Part shown: positions 6,371 to 8,699 of the stretch, in pieces
Numbering within the stretch: the first letter of the stretch is position 1
Layout: the number at the start of each line of letters is the position of its first letter
Assembly: GCA_003164075.1 (NCBI GenBank)
Contig: PLRZ01000184.1
Coordinates: forward strand, 1 to 8,699
Direction: 5' to 3'
DNA from: Bryobacterales bacterium
GTDB taxonomy: Bacteria; Acidobacteriota; Terriglobia; Bryobacterales; Bryobacteraceae
DNA length: 8,699 nt
Program-made: the position numbers and the translations under genes
The notes under the pieces: model-generated
The model's database searches: none
What the model was told of the DNA's origin: nothing
The model's input: the letters and a program-made list of their open reading frames with translations, nothing else

Positions 6371-6984
6371 GCACTCGGGTCAAGAGCACACACGTTTTCA
6401 TCAACTGTCCGTTTGACACCGGCTACCAGCCGATCTTCAGTGCTATTGTCTTTGCCGTCTATGACCTCGGCTTCGTGGCCCGCTGCTCCTTGGAAGATGA
6501 CGATGCCGGCGAAGTTCGTCTCACGAAAATCCAGCGGATCATCGAAGAGTGCCGCTACGGCATAAACGATCTCTCCACGATTACGCTGGATACTGTCACT
6601 GGGCTGCCGCGCTTCAATATGCCATTGGAGCTTGGCCTTTTCCTCGGCTGCAAACGATTCGGAGCGAAGAACCAGAGCAACAAGCGAACGTTGATCCTGG
6701 ACAGCGAGCAGTACCGCTATAGACAGTTCATTTCCGACATCTCCGGCCAGGATATCCGAGCGCACGGAGGAGATCCTGAGCGGGCGATTCGCGCTGTCCG
6801 GGACTGGTTGCAGGCGACCTCGAAGCGACAAGGCCTTGCGGGGGGTGGCGAAATTATCGAGCACTACCGTCGATTCCAGGTCGACTTGCCGACAATCTGT
6901 AGAGAAGCCGAGCTCGAAGCTGACAGGCTAACTTTCATAGATCTCTCGACGGTAGTGACGGACTGGTTGCGTGCGAATCGGTAA
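6367..6984 (+). CDS. TIR/nucleoside-deoxyribosyltransferase-like putative nucleotide-binding protein
   Basis: This 205-residue protein starts with GTG at 6367, overlapping the upstream TGA by three bases (GTGA), with no separate Shine-Dalgarno. The order of motifs is that of a Rossmann-like TIR/deoxyribosyltransferase fold. 'HVFINCPFD' (residues 9-17) is a first strand with N-C-P-F-D loop. A helix leads to 'GFVARCSLEDDDAGEVR' (35-51), then to 'KIQRIIEECRYGINDLS' (54-70), a helix and strand ending in Asp68. 'LPRFNMPLELGLFLGCKRFG' (80-99) contains Glu88, placed like the catalytic Glu of those enzymes. 'RTLILDSEQYRYRQFISDI' follows. Similar unnamed proteins with VFINCPFD and FNMPxELG motifs occur widely in bacteria, in my recollection mostly as hypothetical proteins. 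A nucleotide- or NAD-cleaving effector role is inference from fold-like motifs only. The gene is intact, and its pairing with DUF2188 suggests a two-component module. Confidence 0.65.
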   Translation: MSTRVKSTHVFINCPFDTGYQPIFSAIVFAVYDLGFVARCSLEDDDAGEVRLTKIQRIIEECRYGINDLSTITLDTVTGLPRFNMPLELGLFLGCKRFGAKNQSNKRTLILDSEQYRYRQFISDISGQDIRAHGGDPERAIRAVRDWLQATSKRQGLAGGGEIIEHYRRFQVDLPTICREAELEADRLTFIDLSTVVTDWLRANR

Positions 6985-7085
6985 GCAGGTTCACGTGCAG
7001 CTCACCGATCTCGGTCAACTTCCCGATCCTCAATCTCCGGGGTATATGGCGACGGGTCCTGCAGGTCGGATTGGAATCAGACGCG
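6985..7085. other. Short spacer between the TIR-like gene and brnT
   Basis: About 100 bp with no recognisable antitoxin or RNA gene. The purine-rich GGTCGGATTGGA (7063-7074) just ahead of the toxin could carry its ribosome binding site. Confidence 0.4.
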
Positions 7086-7352
7086 ATGTCTTTGGTGTTC
7101 GAATGGGATCCGCGCAAAGCTCGATCCAACCAGCAAAAGCACGGCGTGAGCTTTGCCGAAGCGGTCTCGGTATTCAGCAACCCACTGGCGCGGATTTTTC
7201 CGGACGAGGAGCACTCGGCGGAAAAATCACGCGAGATCGTCATTGGGCATTCTTCGGCGAAGCGGCTTCTGCTCATCTGCTTCGTGGAGCCGGAGATGGG
7301 TTGGGTTCGCATCGTCAGCTCCCGGCAAGCAACGAGAGAAGTGCGAAACTAA
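7086..7352 (+). CDS. brnT: BrnT-type ribonuclease toxin (DUF497)
   Basis: This 88-residue protein has the full BrnT signature. It begins with 'FEWDPRKARSNQQKHGVSFA' (residues 5-24) with EAVSVF next, then 'EIVIGHSSAKRLLLICFVEP' and the C-terminal 'RIVSSRQATREVRN'. BrnT toxins are small RelE-like ribonucleases that cut mRNA and are normally neutralised by BrnA, encoded immediately downstream and usually overlapping. ATG 7086 is chosen because it puts 'FEWDP' at the usual place; an in-frame TTG 7071 would add five residues. The protein ends about 5-10 residues earlier than most relatives, just where a 'YEE' tail is common. No BrnA-like ORF follows: 7353-7500 has only short, stop-rich frames. The toxin is therefore orphaned, perhaps inactive or controlled in trans. 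Confidence 0.85.
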   Translation: MSLVFEWDPRKARSNQQKHGVSFAEAVSVFSNPLARIFPDEEHSAEKSREIVIGHSSAKRLLLICFVEPEMGWVRIVSSRQATREVRN

Positions 7353-7500
7353 CCTTTCGATACGCGCTCGGCGCGGCAGGGGATGGCACCCGCGATACTG
7401 GCGCTAGGACATGGAACAGCGTAGCGGCCGTACCCTGTAAGTATAAGTAGACGCCTTCGCCCCACTACTCCACTACTTGCTATGGTAGGCATGTACATTA
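7353..7500. other. Spacer after brnT, lacking an antitoxin gene
   Basis: The stretch is interrupted by stops in all forward frames. It holds a tandem duplication of CCACTACT (7462-7469 and 7470-7477) and a GGTAGG (7484-7489) that could act as Shine-Dalgarno for the next ORF. Confidence 0.45.
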
Positions 7501-7779
7501 TTGAAAAAGCACTGGAACACTGATAGTGGGCCTTTTCTAGTCGCCTTCGCCGATGCCGAGGGGATCAAGTGGAATGGCGCCCGCAAAACGGGGTTCCGGC
7601 GGGCGCTGACCCTTCACGCCGAGTGGACCGATTTGACCACGACGAAGCCCTGTGAAATGATGGTGTTCCGGACTACCAAACGCCCGTCGGGTTCACTGCG
7701 CCCGCAATGGTCGCCGCACCTTGGCGTGGCTATCCACGGCTGGGCGGCTGATCCGGGGACCGGTCGGGGTCGCCAGTGA
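7501..7779 (+). CDS. Small hypothetical protein upstream of and overlapping the methyltransferase gene
   Basis: I do not recognise this 92-residue protein. It starts with 'KKHWNTDSGPFLVAFADAEG' after a TTG initiator at 7501 and has a basic, aromatic middle ('KWNGARKTGFRRALTLHAEW'). There are no membrane segments or signal peptide. The TTG start is not certain: the in-frame stop at 7486-7488 rules out anything further upstream, and GGTAGG lies 11 nt before. The strongest sign that it is real is the TGA at 7777-7779, which overlaps the GTG start of the methyltransferase as GTGA, the arrangement of translationally coupled genes. It may be a partner of the methyltransferase, such as a regulator or a restriction-related fragment, but nothing in its sequence proves this. 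Confidence 0.45.
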   Translation: MKKHWNTDSGPFLVAFADAEGIKWNGARKTGFRRALTLHAEWTDLTTTKPCEMMVFRTTKRPSGSLRPQWSPHLGVAIHGWAADPGTGRGRQ

Positions 7780-8573
7780 GTGACGTCAATGACGAGAAGG
7801 TAAACGCGATAGACCTGTTCGCCGGGGTCGGCGGCAGCACCTGCGGTGCGAAAGCCGCAGGCGCTCGCGTGGTCGCCGCCGTTGACGCGTGGGGCTCAGC
7901 ATGCACATCTTACCGCGACAACAACCCCGACACCGAAGTTTACAGCTCCTTTTGTGAAGATGTCGACCCGGGCGGCCTGGAGGAGCAGTTTGGGAAAATC
8001 GACCTTCTTTTGGCCTCGCCCGAATGCACAAGTCATACTTGCGCCAAAGGCGCCGCGGAGAGATCCGAGAGCAGCCGTGGGACGGCGTTCCAAGTGGTTC
8101 GGTTTGCGGAGGCGCTCAACCCCAGATGGATCGTAGTGGAAAACGTGATCCACATGAGGGCTTGGAGCCGGTACCAAGAATTGATCGATTCGATCAAGGC
8201 TCTGGGTTACTGCTGTGTGCCCCAGGTGCTCAACTCGGCCGATTTCGGTGTCCCACAATCGCGACGCCGACTCTTCATCGTGTGTGAACGGGGCCAGGAA
8301 CCGCCGGAGATCGTCCCGCCTGTAAGAATGAAGCACGTTCCCGTTCGCGACATCATCGACACGAACGGTACGTACAGGTACAGCCCGCTTCGAGCCGAGG
8401 GCAGGGCGGCACCGACAATTGAAAGGGCGGATCGTGCAATGGCCCGCGGCGGATCCCGAAACCCTTTTCTTATCGTCTACTACGGGAGTGACGGTTCCGG
8501 CGGTTGGCAACCGGTTTCACGCCTTCTCGCCTTCTCGCCTTCTTCCATTTCGACCGGACCCGCGATTTGGTGA
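7776..8573 (+). CDS. C5-cytosine DNA methyltransferase, truncated before motifs IX-X
   Basis: This enzyme family transfers methyl from S-adenosylmethionine to cytosine C5 in DNA. Motif I 'DLFAGVGGS' is at residues 13-21. Motif IV is 'SPECTSHT' at 81-88, with catalytic Cys84 in SPEC rather than the usual PPCQ context, a variant known in solitary or phage-type enzymes. Motif VI 'ENV' is at 122-124 and motif VIII 'QSRRRLFIV' at 161-169. A short variable target-recognition region ends in 'FLIVYYGSDGSGGWQPVSR' at 231-249. Relatives continue with a T-x-T-T motif IX and a motif X that closes the fold (about 80-100 more residues). Here family similarity stops near base 8520 at a tandem repeat, and 16 unrelated residues lead to TGA at 8571-8573. 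Start GTG 7776 overlaps the upstream stop as GTGA. No restriction endonuclease is nearby. The catalytic core is present but the C-terminal loss probably inactivates it. Confidence 0.85.
   Translation: MSDVNDEKVNAIDLFAGVGGSTCGAKAAGARVVAAVDAWGSACTSYRDNNPDTEVYSSFCEDVDPGGLEEQFGKIDLLLASPECTSHTCAKGAAERSESSRGTAFQVVRFAEALNPRWIVVENVIHMRAWSRYQELIDSIKALGYCCVPQVLNSADFGVPQSRRRLFIVCERGQEPPEIVPPVRMKHVPVRDIIDTNGTYRYSPLRAEGRAAPTIERADRAMARGGSRNPFLIVYYGSDGSGGWQPVSRLLAFSPSSISTGPAIW
8520..8543 (+). repeat. Tandem repeat, 3 x CGCCTTCT
   Basis: Three perfect, contiguous 8-bp units sit exactly where methyltransferase similarity ends and the sensor-like frame begins. Because 8 is not a multiple of 3, gain or loss of a unit changes the downstream reading frame. 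Confidence 0.85.
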
Positions 8574-8699
8574 CTCCGGTGATCGGGGCGGCGCTATTCT
8601 GGGCGGGCTCGGTGGATGCTTTTCACACTCTGGCCGCGGACGGCTTCATTCCTCGGATAGCTGCCGCCGATCGCTTCATTGAACTAAACCGCTTCGCGG
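8546..8699 (+). pseudogene. Partial membrane sensor-like coding fragment (runs off window)
   Basis: The frame of base 8546 is open from 8492 to the window end. It reads 'HFDRTRDLVTPVIGAALFWA', then 'SVDAFHTLAADGFI', then 'ELNRFA'. The hydrophobic segment followed by DAFHTLAAD resembles the N-terminal membrane-associated (MASE-like) sensor region of some bacterial histidine kinases and diguanylate cyclases. I recall this motif as family-typical but cannot verify it. No credible start codon or ribosome site precedes it, and the part upstream is methyltransferase DNA. The fragment therefore looks 5'-truncated, joined to the methyltransferase by a deletion. Downstream domains, if any, lie beyond the window. 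Confidence 0.45.

Noticed and set aside
6274..6864. Minus-strand open frame of 196 codons
   Set aside because: It is opposite the well-supported DUF2188/TIR-like pair and has no family features.
7376..7452. Possible tRNA or attachment site before the small ORF
   Set aside because: No cloverleaf, T-loop (GGTTCGAATCC-like) or duplicated att core can be drawn in this spacer.
7896..8510. Minus-strand open frame of 204 codons
   Set aside because: It is opposite the methyltransferase, whose conserved motifs prove the plus strand.

Overview
The window is about 62% GC by eye. It reads as an accessory, gene-poor stretch of a large soil-type bacterial chromosome, most likely from Acidobacteriota (Solibacter/Bryobacter-like). 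That placement is inferred from three things: a very large secreted sortilin/VPS10-like beta-propeller protein, a decayed Ser/Thr kinase start of the 'GGMGxVYRAxDTKLN' type, and many broken genes among dispersed repeats. No rRNA, tRNA, CRISPR array or intact transposase is visible.

Layout, left to right. (1) 1-399 is the C-terminal part of an ECF sigma factor (DUF6596/ECF42-like), cut off by a ~135 bp dispersed repeat (340-474). (2) 475-1174 is mostly decayed DNA and holds only the first ~40 codons of an alpha/beta hydrolase. (3) 1175-4603 is the one large intact gene, a 1142-residue exported Asp-box (BNR/VPS10) multi-propeller protein. (4) 4764-5163 is a broken isoprenylcysteine carboxyl methyltransferase-family gene that has lost its N-terminus and carries a one-base frameshift just before its ancestral stop. 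(5) 5402-5954 holds a degenerate inverted third copy of the repeat, a frameshifted Ser/Thr kinase N-terminus, and a second good copy of the repeat. (6) 6068-6984 is a tightly coupled pair: a DUF2188 protein, then a TIR/deoxyribosyltransferase-like protein whose GTG start overlaps the DUF2188 stop (GTGA). (7) 7086-7352 is a BrnT-type toxin with no BrnA antitoxin after it. (8) 7501-8573 is a second GTGA-coupled pair: a small unknown ORF and a C5-cytosine DNA methyltransferase that loses its last conserved motifs at a 3 x 8 bp tandem repeat. (9) From about 8546 to the window end is the start of a membrane sensor-like coding fragment in another frame.

How the parts may fit together. The left two thirds look like a turnover zone where a dispersed repeat and small deletions have broken several housekeeping or regulatory genes around one secreted protein. 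The right third (6068-8573) has the content of a small defence or mobile-element island: a nucleotide-binding/TIR-like candidate effector with a DUF2188 partner, an orphan toxin and a solitary methyltransferase. The DUF2188 + TIR-like pair is the best candidate for an undescribed two-gene system. Its family features are seen in the sequence, but its function is inference only.
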